Source: Actinocrinis sp035605935 (GTDB taxonomy: Bacteria; Actinomycetota; Actinomycetes; Streptomycetales; Catenulisporaceae). From it: 64,000 bases of DNA. This document shows positions 42,339 through 50,149 of the stretch, piece by piece. The number at the start of each line of letters is the position of its first letter. Positions within the stretch are counted from its first letter, which is position 1. The notes beneath the pieces were generated by a model. It had not been told where the DNA came from. It saw only the letters and a program-made list of their open reading frames with translations, and searched no databases. The stretch is taken from the NCBI RefSeq assembly GCF_035605935.1, contig NZ_DATNGK010000104.1, forward strand, positions 1 to 64,000. The letters are read 5' to 3'. Position numbers and translations under genes: made by a program.

Positions 42339-42953
42339 TCACGGGATCCAGCCGGCGTTCTCGGCGATCCTGATCGCGTCCACCCGGTTGCGGGCGCTCA
42401 GCTTCGTGACGATCGTCGTCAGGTAATTGCGCACCGTGCCGGGGGAGAGGTAGAGCCGCGCGGCGATCTCGACGGCGTCGGCGCCGCGCGCCGCCAGCCG
42501 AAGCACCTCCAACTCGCGCTGGGAGAGCGGGTTGTCCCGGCAGTCCCACGCGGCGACCGCCAGCTGGGGATCGATCACGCGCAAACCGGCCGCCACGTTT
42601 CGCACCGCGTCCGCGAGCTTGGCCGGGGGAGCATCCTTGAGCAGGAACCCGGACACGTGCGCGGTCAGCGCGCGGCGTAGCGTGCCCGGGCGGCCGAGGC
42701 TGGTGAGAATCAAGGTCCGGCACGAGGGCAGCCGCTCATGCAGCTGGGCCGCGGCGGTGAGCCCGTCGATACCCGGAAGGTCGATGTCGATGACGGCCAC
42801 GTCCGGCCGGTGCTCAAGCGCCCTGGGCAGTATGTCGTCGCCGTTGTCGACGTCGGCGACCACGGTCAGGTCCGGCTCCAGGTTCAGCAGCGCCACCAGG
42901 GCGCCGCGCACCATGTTGACATCCTCCGCGAGCAAAATGGTCAGTTGCTTCAT
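42339..42953 (-). CDS. LuxR-type (NarL family) response regulator
   Basis: A 204-residue regulator. The receiver domain has the acidic pair and the phospho-Asp in AVIDIDLPGIDG, with Lys in GFLLKDAPP; the C-terminal HTH is LSQRELEVLRLAARGADAVEIA. It is the partner of the histidine kinase just upstream on the same strand, 128 bp apart. The pair resembles the DesK/NarL-type systems often found beside RiPP clusters and may control the SagB/YcaO operon to the right. Confidence 0.94.
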   Translation of the reverse strand: MKQLTILLAEDVNMVRGALVALLNLEPDLTVVADVDNGDDILPRALEHRPDVAVIDIDLPGIDGLTAAAQLHERLPSCRTLILTSLGRPGTLRRALTAHVSGFLLKDAPPAKLADAVRNVAAGLRVIDPQLAVAAWDCRDNPLSQRELEVLRLAARGADAVEIAARLYLSPGTVRNYLTTIVTKLSARNRVDAIRIAENAGWIP

Positions 42954-43081
42954 CGCATGATCCGGCTCCCCCATGCTCGCCGAGGTCAGCTCCGCCTGTG
43001 GCTGCGCGCGTGCCCGTTCCGGACTCGGCCCGACGGTCGCGGGTGGCTCCTTTATGGCTCCCGTTCGTCTCAGGTTACCCA

Positions 43082-44488
43082 TCAAGACTGCTCATCGTCT
43101 GCCTCATCGGCAGACCCGCGCCCGGGATCGGCCAGGGATGCCGACATCCCGACCGGCGCGGCCTGCTGTGATCCTTCGCGCTGTGATCCCGCGCGCTCTG
43201 ATCCGACGCGCGCTGATCCGACGCGCGCTGATCCGACGCGCTCTGATCCGACGCGCTCCGATCTGACTCGGCCCCGGCGCAGCGGCGCCTGGGCTACCAC
43301 GCGGAAGGTGCCGTCCGCCCCGGGGCCAGCGGTCAGCCCGCCGCCGATCGCGGCCAGCCGTTGCGCGAGGCTGCCGAGCCCGCTGCTGCCCGCCGGGTCC
43401 GGCGCCTCCTCGTCCTGCGCGCCGACGCCGTCGTTCACCAGTTCCAGGCGCACCGCTCCGTCGGCGGCGCGCCCGGTGATGCAGCAGTGCTCTACCTTGC
43501 TGTGTCTCAGCATGTTGGTGACGCCCTCGCGCAGCACCGTCGCGAACACGGTGTCCACGGCCGGCGGCAGTTCCGGCATGGCGACCTCCACCGACACGTC
43601 CACGCCGGTGGCCAGCAGCATCGACTCGACGCTGGAGACCTCCTCGGTGAAGCACAGGTCGCGATAGCTGCTGGCCACTGTGCGCAGGTCGCAGAGGGCT
43701 TGCCGGGAGATCTCCAGGATCGACTCGAGTTCCTGGCGCGCCCGCTCCGTCTGGCCTTCCACCAGCCGGTAGGCCAGCTCGCTCTTGAGCGTGATCGAGG
43801 AAAGGCTGTACCCGAGCAGGTCGTGCAGGTCGCGCGAGAAGCGCTGCCGTTCCCTGGCGACCGCCATCCGGGCCAGTTCGGCGCGGGCCGCGTGCAGCTT
43901 GGTCACCAGATCGGTCAGCTTGGTCAGCCCGAAGACCACCAGGCCGGTGTTCGCGGTGGCGACCGCGAAGTAGGCGATCCACGGCCCGGTCTCGTGCGTC
44001 GCGGCGGCGACCCACATCATGCTCAGCGGGCACAGCGTGAACAGGGTCCAAGCCACCGGACCGCGCAGCAGGATGATGATGGACCCGGCGAGGAACCCGG
44101 TCATCCCGCCCCACAGCTCGTGGAAGACGGTGAACGGAAGATAAGTGGCCACCGCCTGGGCGCTGAGGCTCAGGGCCCGCACCCACAGCGGCCAGCGGGG
44201 CGCCCAGGACGAGGAATGCGCGACCTGCAGGACGAACACGATGCCCATGCATATATACGAACCGGTGTTCGCGGGGTTGTCGCCCGGATCGTCAAGGGGA
44301 ACCGTAAGGGCTCCGATGAATGCATACGTACACAGCAGGAATAACAGGATATTGCGAGCGATCCGTGGAGCGGGCGCGCCCTGACCCGCATCGATCGCTC
44401 GCGCCAACCCGTCCAGCGGGTCGGTGTCCGCCCGCCGGAACGACCTGGGTGTGACGCGTCTGTGCGGCATTGTGCGGTCGGTGGCCAT
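43082..44488 (-). CDS. sensor histidine kinase (HisKA_3) with repetitive C-terminal tail
   Basis: A 468-residue membrane kinase. After a basic N-terminus there are about five helices (LLFLLCTYAFIGAL onward), then the dimerisation domain with phospho-acceptor His in RDLHDLLGYSLS, and an HATPase domain (LREGVTNMLRHS, GSSGLGSLAQRLA). The last 60 residues are a low-complexity tail of five-residue repeats (RVGSE/RVGSA) coded by a 15-bp minisatellite. The tail is unusual for the family. The start at 44488 has CGAGGAG upstream. It pairs with the response regulator downstream. Confidence 0.92.
   Translation of the reverse strand: MATDRTMPHRRVTPRSFRRADTDPLDGLARAIDAGQGAPAPRIARNILLFLLCTYAFIGALTVPLDDPGDNPANTGSYICMGIVFVLQVAHSSSWAPRWPLWVRALSLSAQAVATYLPFTVFHELWGGMTGFLAGSIIILLRGPVAWTLFTLCPLSMMWVAAATHETGPWIAYFAVATANTGLVVFGLTKLTDLVTKLHAARAELARMAVARERQRFSRDLHDLLGYSLSSITLKSELAYRLVEGQTERARQELESILEISRQALCDLRTVASSYRDLCFTEEVSSVESMLLATGVDVSVEVAMPELPPAVDTVFATVLREGVTNMLRHSKVEHCCITGRAADGAVRLELVNDGVGAQDEEAPDPAGSSGLGSLAQRLAAIGGGLTAGPGADGTFRVVAQAPLRRGRVRSERVGSERVGSARVGSARVGSERAGSQREGSQQAAPVGMSASLADPGRGSADEADDEQS
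43170..43274. repeat. 15-bp tandem repeat in the kinase 3' end
   Basis: Seven units with GATC(C/T) every 15 bp (43170, 43185, 43200, 43215, 43230, 43245 and 43260) keep the reading frame and code for five-residue repeats. Such a minisatellite can vary in copy number between strains without shifting the frame. Confidence 0.8.
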
Positions 44489-44649
44489 GCCACTCCTCGC
44501 GAGTGTCGACGTAGACCTTGAATATATGGCGGGATCCGTACTTAAGGGAGGCTGTGCGAGCATATCGGCACAGGTGTGCCCGCGGGCCCAAATGATCAGT
44601 AGTCTGATCGTTCGGTTCCGCGCCTGCCCCCGGGGCCGTGGCGGGCCAG

Positions 44650-46215
44650 TCACCGGCCGCAGGACAGGCGGGCGCGGCATAGTTCGGCCCAGTCGGCGTC
44701 GTTGACCGGGTGCCGCGCCCGTGAGTCCGCCGCCGCGCGCGGTGCGGCGTGGCCGACCGTGAAGGCGCCCACGCAGGACTCGGCCAGCCAGTCCAGCCCG
44801 AGGATCCGTGCCGATTCCTCGATCTCCCAGGTGCCGATCGCGCAGGCAGCCAGGCCCATGGCCGTGGCCACCAGGTAAAGGGTCTGCTGGACGACGCCGA
44901 CGTGTTTGAGCGCCAGGGCGTAGCCCAGGCCCGCGTACTTCCAGAACAGCCGCTCGAACCGCGCGGTGATCATGATCAGCACTGGCGGCGGGCCGGCCAT
45001 GTTCGCGGCGGTGCGCGCGTGCGCCAGCAGCAGGTCCGCGTCCGCGTCCCCGGCGCCGACCGGCGTCAGCGCGTGCTCGACGGCGTCGTAGGCGTAGATA
45101 CCGCGGGCCAGGTCTTCGCAGCGGTCGACGACGATGAAGAACCCGAGCTCGTGGATCGCGCCGCCGGCCGGGTACGGCCGGTCCACCGTCGTCGCCTGAT
45201 CGGGACCGGTATCGCGCGGCCCGATCAGGGACCTGATACGAAGGCTGCGGTAGAGCAGGTCGCCGAGTTCCCGCGCGGTCGGCGCCGTGTCGTCGAACTC
45301 GCGGACCGAACGGCGGCCCTCCAGCACCGCGGTGAATGGCGGATCGCCGTCCAGCAGCTCGGAAAGCCGCGGCCGGCTCAGCGCGATCTTCGGTCCGTGC
45401 TGCGAGAGCTCGGGAAGCAGCGTCAGGCGTGCTTCCCCGCCGAGCGGGTAGGTCGCGCCGAAGTCGTGGTCGTGCCGGCCGAGCGTGCTCGAGACGTGGA
45501 AGGCCAGGTCGGTCCTGGCCCAGCCGCGCAGCGACGGATCGCTGTCCTCGGCGAACCGCGCGACGTCGGGCGGGCTGCCCGGTTCGCTTTGCACCACCAT
45601 GCCCGCGGCGACCAGGTAGGCCAGCGTGTTGAGGACCAGTTCGCGCGGCAGTGTCAGCAGCGACGCGGCCTCGTCCGGGGTGCGCGGCCGCGACAGCGTC
45701 GTCGCCAGCCATGCGGCCTGCGGACTGTGCAGCACCACGTGGTGCAGCGAGAGCGGGGATTCGAGGCTGAGCACGGCGCCGTCCGAGCCGAGGGTCGCGA
45801 AGACGGACAGGCGCATGGGCAGGTCGGGTTCGAGCGGTTTGACCTGGAAGGTGGCACGCGGGGACATGGGAATCACCGACACCAGCGGCTGCTCTCCGTG
45901 CCCGGCGCTGAGCGAGCGCACGATCAGGTGCCGCAGCCGGTCGAGCGTGACGAAGAGCATCGCACGCTCCGCGGTGCTCAGGGGATCCGGGCCGGCCGAG
46001 TCGCCGAGCACGTTGCTGAGCGAGACCGGCCCGAGTTGCATCCGGTGCAGGAACTTGCCGACCGCGTCGGGGACGTGCGAGAGAACCACGTCCCCCCAGC
46101 GGCCGTACAGCGTGACGGATCCGTCCGGCGCGGTGGGCTCGACGAAAACGTCTTCGCGCAGCGACCAGAGTTCCTTCGATCCCTCGCCGGGATCGCCCAG
46201 GTGAAGCGTGTACAT
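44650..46215 (-). CDS. SagB-type FMN-dependent azoline dehydrogenase
   Basis: A 521-residue SagB/ThcOx-family protein. The N-terminal about 280 residues are an extension with a winged-helix-like part, seen in some TOMM dehydrogenases; the catalytic nitroreductase domain begins at LEGRRSVREFDD and includes RPYPAGGAIHELGFFIVV and FWKYAGLGYALALKHVG. These enzymes oxidise azolines made by a YcaO cyclodehydratase to thiazoles or oxazoles. It follows the YcaO gene by 59 bp in the same operon. Its presence indicates that aromatic azoles are the intended products. Confidence 0.92.
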   Translation of the reverse strand: MYTLHLGDPGEGSKELWSLREDVFVEPTAPDGSVTLYGRWGDVVLSHVPDAVGKFLHRMQLGPVSLSNVLGDSAGPDPLSTAERAMLFVTLDRLRHLIVRSLSAGHGEQPLVSVIPMSPRATFQVKPLEPDLPMRLSVFATLGSDGAVLSLESPLSLHHVVLHSPQAAWLATTLSRPRTPDEAASLLTLPRELVLNTLAYLVAAGMVVQSEPGSPPDVARFAEDSDPSLRGWARTDLAFHVSSTLGRHDHDFGATYPLGGEARLTLLPELSQHGPKIALSRPRLSELLDGDPPFTAVLEGRRSVREFDDTAPTARELGDLLYRSLRIRSLIGPRDTGPDQATTVDRPYPAGGAIHELGFFIVVDRCEDLARGIYAYDAVEHALTPVGAGDADADLLLAHARTAANMAGPPPVLIMITARFERLFWKYAGLGYALALKHVGVVQQTLYLVATAMGLAACAIGTWEIEESARILGLDWLAESCVGAFTVGHAAPRAAADSRARHPVNDADWAELCRARLSCGR

Positions 46216-46274
46216 GGCGATCGGTCTCCTGCGCCCGGGGCCGGGTGGTGCTCGGTGGAGTTGCTTGAGGGTGC

Positions 46275-48566
46275 TCAGACGAACAGCGGAACCGGGTTGA
46301 GCTGTTCGTACGGTGTCGGTTCAGCGAGACGGTGCAGCGCCACCGGCACGTCGTAGAGGCGCCCCGGCGCGAATCTCGCCCAGAAGTGCCGCAGTCCGGG
46401 CACGATCACCTTCACCACGGGGACACCGAGGTCCGGGCGGGTCTGGTCGAGCACGAGCAGATCGAGGCCGCGCGAGCGGGTGAGGGCGATGATCGCCTCC
46501 ACGTCGTCGAGCAGGTCCGCGGTCGGCGTGTAGCCGTAATCGCCGGCCGCGATCGCCGCGGCGCCCGGATCCGGATTCAGATAATCCGGGTTCTGCTGCG
46601 CGCACCGGTTCCACCAGGCGTCCAGGTCCGGATCGACGCCGTGACCGCTCGTCTGCGTCTCGCGGCCCAGGACCGAGCCGAACAGCTGGCCCATCTCGGT
46701 GAGCGCCCGGCGCAGCGCGATACGCGGGTCGAAGTGCGCCCCGAAGCCGAAGACGATCCGGCCGCCCGGCAGGTCGCGCCGCCGGGAGAGCGCGGCGATG
46801 ACCGGGATACCCAGATCCGAGGTCAGGTCCAGCGCCCACACCTCGCGGCCGAACCGCTGGTAATGCGAGCACAGGGTCCTGATCCACGGCTCGTCGAAGG
46901 AGCCGAGGTCGACCGCGCGCTGCCGGGTGCGGTTGTACCACCACAGCGCGACCGCGTCCCGCTCCACCAGTTCCAGGAAACCCTGCACGAGCGCGTCCTC
47001 CAGGCAGCTGCCGGCCGCGTTCCCGTTGGAGTCGGCGGCCACTTGCCCCGACCTGGCGTGCGCTGGTCCGAAGTACAGCAGTTCGGAGGGCAGCAGCCGC
47101 TGGGTGCCTTCGGTCAGCGACCACACCGGCGTCCACTCGCGCACCGCCTTCTCGTCGAAGGGCTCGCACACCTGCTGGAAGGCGGAGTGCGTGGCGTTCC
47201 AGCGCCGCCGGTCGCGCACCTGGCGCTCGTGGAAGAGTTGGCAGCGATCCGGGTGGACCGCCTGCTCGCCCAAGGAACGGTAGCTGGCTTTGACGGTCAG
47301 TTCGTCGCCCTGGCGCACGGCGCTGTAACGCTCCGCGGCCTCGCAGAGCGCACCGATCTGCGCCTCCAGCGCAGTGAGTCCCTTGCCGCTGCTCTGGGCG
47401 CGAATGCCTGCTCGCAACCCGGTGAGCGTTTGCGCGCGCACGGCCAGGTTCGGACCTGAGACGTAGCAGTGCAGGAAGTCCGGCGTCCCCTCGGCGGGCT
47501 CGACCGCCTTGGTGATCCCGGTGACCGGGCTGATCAGGTGCCCGTATCGAGCCAGCATCGCCTCCGCGGACAGGGTTCGATGACCGCCGCCGGTGTCCGC
47601 GGCCTTCAGTCGCGGGCGCGGGGTGATCGGCCTGCGCGCGAGATCCGCCATCATGGCCGGATCGCCGCAGTTCGGGCACTGCGGCCGGCGCGTGACGGCG
47701 TGCCGGGTGCCGCGCAGCGTCATCGTGTCGAGCGTGTAGATCGTGTTCTGTTCTGCCTGGCGCACTCCGGCCAGCCACTTGGCGCTCTCCAGCACCGCGA
47801 ACTGGATGGCTACGGACCTGGCGGCGGCGATCGACGCCTCCGGGTACCGCACCCGCGCTCCAGCCGCCTCCGCACGGCTGAGCGACAGTTCGCAACGGCG
47901 GTGGTCTCCAAGCCGCTTGGCGAGGCAGTACCAGCACGGACCCGAACCCGGCTGGAACAGCGGCCCGATCCACGGCTGCGGACCGCACGGCTTGGCCAGC
48001 AGCCAGGGCTGGCCGGCCTCGCGCTGGGCGGCGTCGACCGCGGCCAATTCCGGCGCCAGGTAGTCGTCGCAGAACACGAGTGTGAACGCGCCGGCCTGGC
48101 AGGGCCGGTCCTCGATGGTGCTGAGCGCGGAAGCGCGGCACGCCTCGCGCGCCGCGGCCAGATCAACCTCGCCGATGGGCACCAGCCGCACCGGCGTCCT
48201 GGCCAGCGCCTGCGCCGCCAGCGGGCCGTCGAGCCCGGCCATGTCCCAGTAGGCCTCGGCCGCGATGTCGTGCCCCTGACCCGGGTGCGCGCTATCGCGG
48301 AAAGCCAGGAGATCGGCCTCGAAGAGCTGGCCGATCAGACGGCCGACTTGGGCGGCGGTCATCTCGGGGGTGGCGTCGCGCACGACGTCGGCCAGGGTGC
48401 GGCTGCCGTCGAGCAGCGGAGCGAGTACCTCGATGCAATCCCCCTGAAGCGCCTTCACCCCGAGCGGAGACAGCAGATATGCCGCTTCGCCCGGGATGAC
48501 GGTGCTGCGCAGATGCCGCTTGAAACCCACCAGCCGGCCCGTGTCCGGACCGCCTGCGGTGATCAC
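46275..48566 (-). CDS. YcaO cyclodehydratase fused to leader-binding domain (TOMM C/D fusion)
   Basis: A 763-residue TOMM synthetase. The N-terminal third is the leader-binding/E1-like C domain with Zn ligands Cys211/Cys214 (CWYC) and Cys297/Cys300 (CPNC). The YcaO domain starts near 370; EAQIGALCEAAERYSA and FLELVERDAVALWWYN are its ATP/Mg motifs. The C-terminus ends NPVPLFV rather than the full Pro-x-Pro-x-Pro seen in azoline-forming YcaO proteins. It cyclises Cys, Ser or Thr of a precursor peptide to azolines. The GTG start overlaps the precursor stop (GTGA), so enzyme and substrate are coupled. Confidence 0.93.
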   Translation of the reverse strand: MITAGGPDTGRLVGFKRHLRSTVIPGEAAYLLSPLGVKALQGDCIEVLAPLLDGSRTLADVVRDATPEMTAAQVGRLIGQLFEADLLAFRDSAHPGQGHDIAAEAYWDMAGLDGPLAAQALARTPVRLVPIGEVDLAAAREACRASALSTIEDRPCQAGAFTLVFCDDYLAPELAAVDAAQREAGQPWLLAKPCGPQPWIGPLFQPGSGPCWYCLAKRLGDHRRCELSLSRAEAAGARVRYPEASIAAARSVAIQFAVLESAKWLAGVRQAEQNTIYTLDTMTLRGTRHAVTRRPQCPNCGDPAMMADLARRPITPRPRLKAADTGGGHRTLSAEAMLARYGHLISPVTGITKAVEPAEGTPDFLHCYVSGPNLAVRAQTLTGLRAGIRAQSSGKGLTALEAQIGALCEAAERYSAVRQGDELTVKASYRSLGEQAVHPDRCQLFHERQVRDRRRWNATHSAFQQVCEPFDEKAVREWTPVWSLTEGTQRLLPSELLYFGPAHARSGQVAADSNGNAAGSCLEDALVQGFLELVERDAVALWWYNRTRQRAVDLGSFDEPWIRTLCSHYQRFGREVWALDLTSDLGIPVIAALSRRRDLPGGRIVFGFGAHFDPRIALRRALTEMGQLFGSVLGRETQTSGHGVDPDLDAWWNRCAQQNPDYLNPDPGAAAIAAGDYGYTPTADLLDDVEAIIALTRSRGLDLLVLDQTRPDLGVPVVKVIVPGLRHFWARFAPGRLYDVPVALHRLAEPTPYEQLNPVPLFV

Positions 48567-48886
48567 GCCGAGGGCTCCCGCACCGGAATCGGATCGCGCT
48601 GCGGCTCCGGTTGGTCGTCCTGCGGCTCGCCGCCGCAGAACAGGATGGTCCCGGTGAGCCGATGGCCGCGGGCGTGCTCCAGGTCCTCGATGATCAGGTC
48701 CGGACCGCAGTACGGCTCCAGGGCCGGCGCGTCCTCGCGGCAGGCGACTTCGAGCCCGAACTCGGCCAGCACACCGCAGGGATCCGCGGCGTACCGCACC
48801 ACCAGTTCCGGCTCCATCCAGCTGCGGGCGACGAGTTCGGCGAAGCGCCAGTCGTGCTCGACCGGCGTGTTGCTGACGTTCGACAT
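48563..48886 (-). CDS. Candidate RiPP precursor with nitrile-hydratase-like leader
   Basis: A 107-residue peptide. Residues about 12-47 (RFAELVARSWMEPELVVRY then ADPCGVLAEFGLEV) match the NHLP-type leader derived from nitrile hydratase alpha, used by many TOMM systems. Beyond it, heterocyclisable residues are few: Cys49, Cys60, Thr78, Thr80, Cys84 and Ser106. A Gly-Gly (85-86) follows Cys84, and the tail is Pro/Asp/Gln-rich. It is directly coupled to the YcaO gene. It could be a true precursor with a sparse core, or a leader-like carrier protein. GGGGAGA precedes the ATG. Confidence 0.75.
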   Translation of the reverse strand: MSNVSNTPVEHDWRFAELVARSWMEPELVVRYAADPCGVLAEFGLEVACREDAPALEPYCGPDLIIEDLEHARGHRLTGTILFCGGEPQDDQPEPQRDPIPVREPSA

Positions 48887-48951
48887 GACGGATCTCCCCT
48901 CCCGGATCTTCGTCAGCCGTTCGTGCTGACATCACCGATAGTGCGCGCTGA

Positions 48952-48967
48952 TGTTCGGCATCGAACA
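48952..48967. promoter_or_regulatory. Inverted repeat, possible operator for the RiPP operon
   Basis: TGTTCG and CGAACA form a perfect inverted repeat separated by GCAT, 66 bp upstream of the precursor start and in the 231-bp divergent region shared with the SARP gene. Confidence 0.4.
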
Positions 48968-49117
48968 GTGCCGGGCTCACCCACGGGGTGTGATTTCTTC
49001 ACGTCCGCTCTCATGAGCCGGTCACTGGCTGCTGGACCTGCCGTGGTGCGATTCTCGACGGGCGGTCGTCATCGCGGTCTTTGACCGTTGGACGCCACCT
49101 CGAAGGGAGACCGTGAT

Positions 49118-49933
49118 ATGGATGTCAAAGTTCTCGGTCCGGTGTGCATCGACCAACAAGGCACCTCGATCGTCCCGAGCGCGAGCAAGCCGCGCCAGGT
49201 CCTGGCCCTTCTCGCCCTGCGCGCTGACCGGGTGGTCACCGTGCCGACGCTGGTGGAGGAGCTGTGGGGTGCGGAGGCCCCGCGAAGCGCCGCCACCACG
49301 CTGCAGACGTATGTGCTCCAGCTGCGCCGGCTGATCGGCGCCGCGCTGGCCGACGATCCGAGCAGGCAGGCCAAGGACGTGCTGGTCACCCGGCACGGCG
49401 GCTACCTGCTTGAGGTGCAGCCGGGACGCATCGACGCGGAGGAATTCAACCAGCTGGCCGCGGCCGGCCGCCGGGCCTATGAGGCCGGCGATGACCACCT
49501 GGCCTCGGACACGCTCAGCCGCGCGCTGCGGCTCTGGCGCGGTCCCGCGCTCCTCGATGTGCGGGCCGGGCGGGTCCTCGAACTCGATGTGCTCGGCTTG
49601 GAAGAGACCAGGATGGGCGCCCTCGAGCGCCGGATCGAGGCCGATCTGCGGCTCGGCCGGCACGGCTCGCTGATCGGCGAGCTGCGGGTGCTGGTCGCGC
49701 GGTATCCGATGCACGAGAACCTGTGTATGCAGCTGATGCTCGCGTTCTACCGCTGCGGCAGCGCCTGGCGGGCTCTGGAGTCCTTCCATCAGCTGCGCAA
49801 CACGCTCAACCGCGAGCTGGGCCTTGAGCCGTCCGGGCGGGTGCACCGGTTGCAGCAGGCGATCCTGCGCTCCGACCCGGCGCTGGATCTCGAATCTCCG
49901 CGCGACGCCTCGTTCGACAGGTTCGTGGCCTGA
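49118..49933 (+). CDS. SARP-family transcriptional activator
   Basis: A 271-residue AfsR/DnrI-type regulator. The N-terminal OmpR-like winged helix (residues 1-95; KPRQVLALLALRADRVV and LVEELWG) is followed by the bacterial transcriptional activation domain (about 100-245, ending LELGLEPSGRV). SARPs bind direct heptamer repeats spaced 11 bp apart and activate clusters such as those for daunorubicin and actinorhodin. Matching pairs occur in several promoter regions of this window. It is divergent from the RiPP operon, so it could also influence that. Confidence 0.95.
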   Translation: MDVKVLGPVCIDQQGTSIVPSASKPRQVLALLALRADRVVTVPTLVEELWGAEAPRSAATTLQTYVLQLRRLIGAALADDPSRQAKDVLVTRHGGYLLEVQPGRIDAEEFNQLAAAGRRAYEAGDDHLASDTLSRALRLWRGPALLDVRAGRVLELDVLGLEETRMGALERRIEADLRLGRHGSLIGELRVLVARYPMHENLCMQLMLAFYRCGSAWRALESFHQLRNTLNRELGLEPSGRVHRLQQAILRSDPALDLESPRDASFDRFVA

Positions 49934-49940
49934 CGCTCTA

Positions 49941-49968
49941 GAGCGGCAAGCACCGGACCTTGCCGCTT
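49941..49968 (+). terminator. Terminator after the SARP gene
   Basis: A 9-bp stem (49942-49950 with 49959-49967) with an 8-nt loop begins 8 bp after the SARP stop codon. Confidence 0.6.
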
Positions 49969-50149
49969 CGGGCCCTGACACGACGCCGGCCGCCGGATCG
50001 CGCGCACCGTCGTACCCGCGCCTGCGGTTCTCCAGCGCCCCGCGAGGCGCGCTGCCTACGGTCCCGCCAGTTCGGCAGTCCGCCGACTGCCCCGCGCGGC
50101 CGCCATTCCCCGCGCGGGGCGCGTCGTCGCTCGCAGGCAGGGAGTGTGT

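Noticed and set aside
43170..43274. CRISPR array
   Set aside because: Units are contiguous 15-bp repeats without spacers and are in frame within a kinase gene.
48563..48886. Nitrile hydratase alpha subunit
   Set aside because: Only the leader-like helical part matches; the Cys-rich metal site of nitrile hydratase is absent, and the gene is coupled to a YcaO gene.
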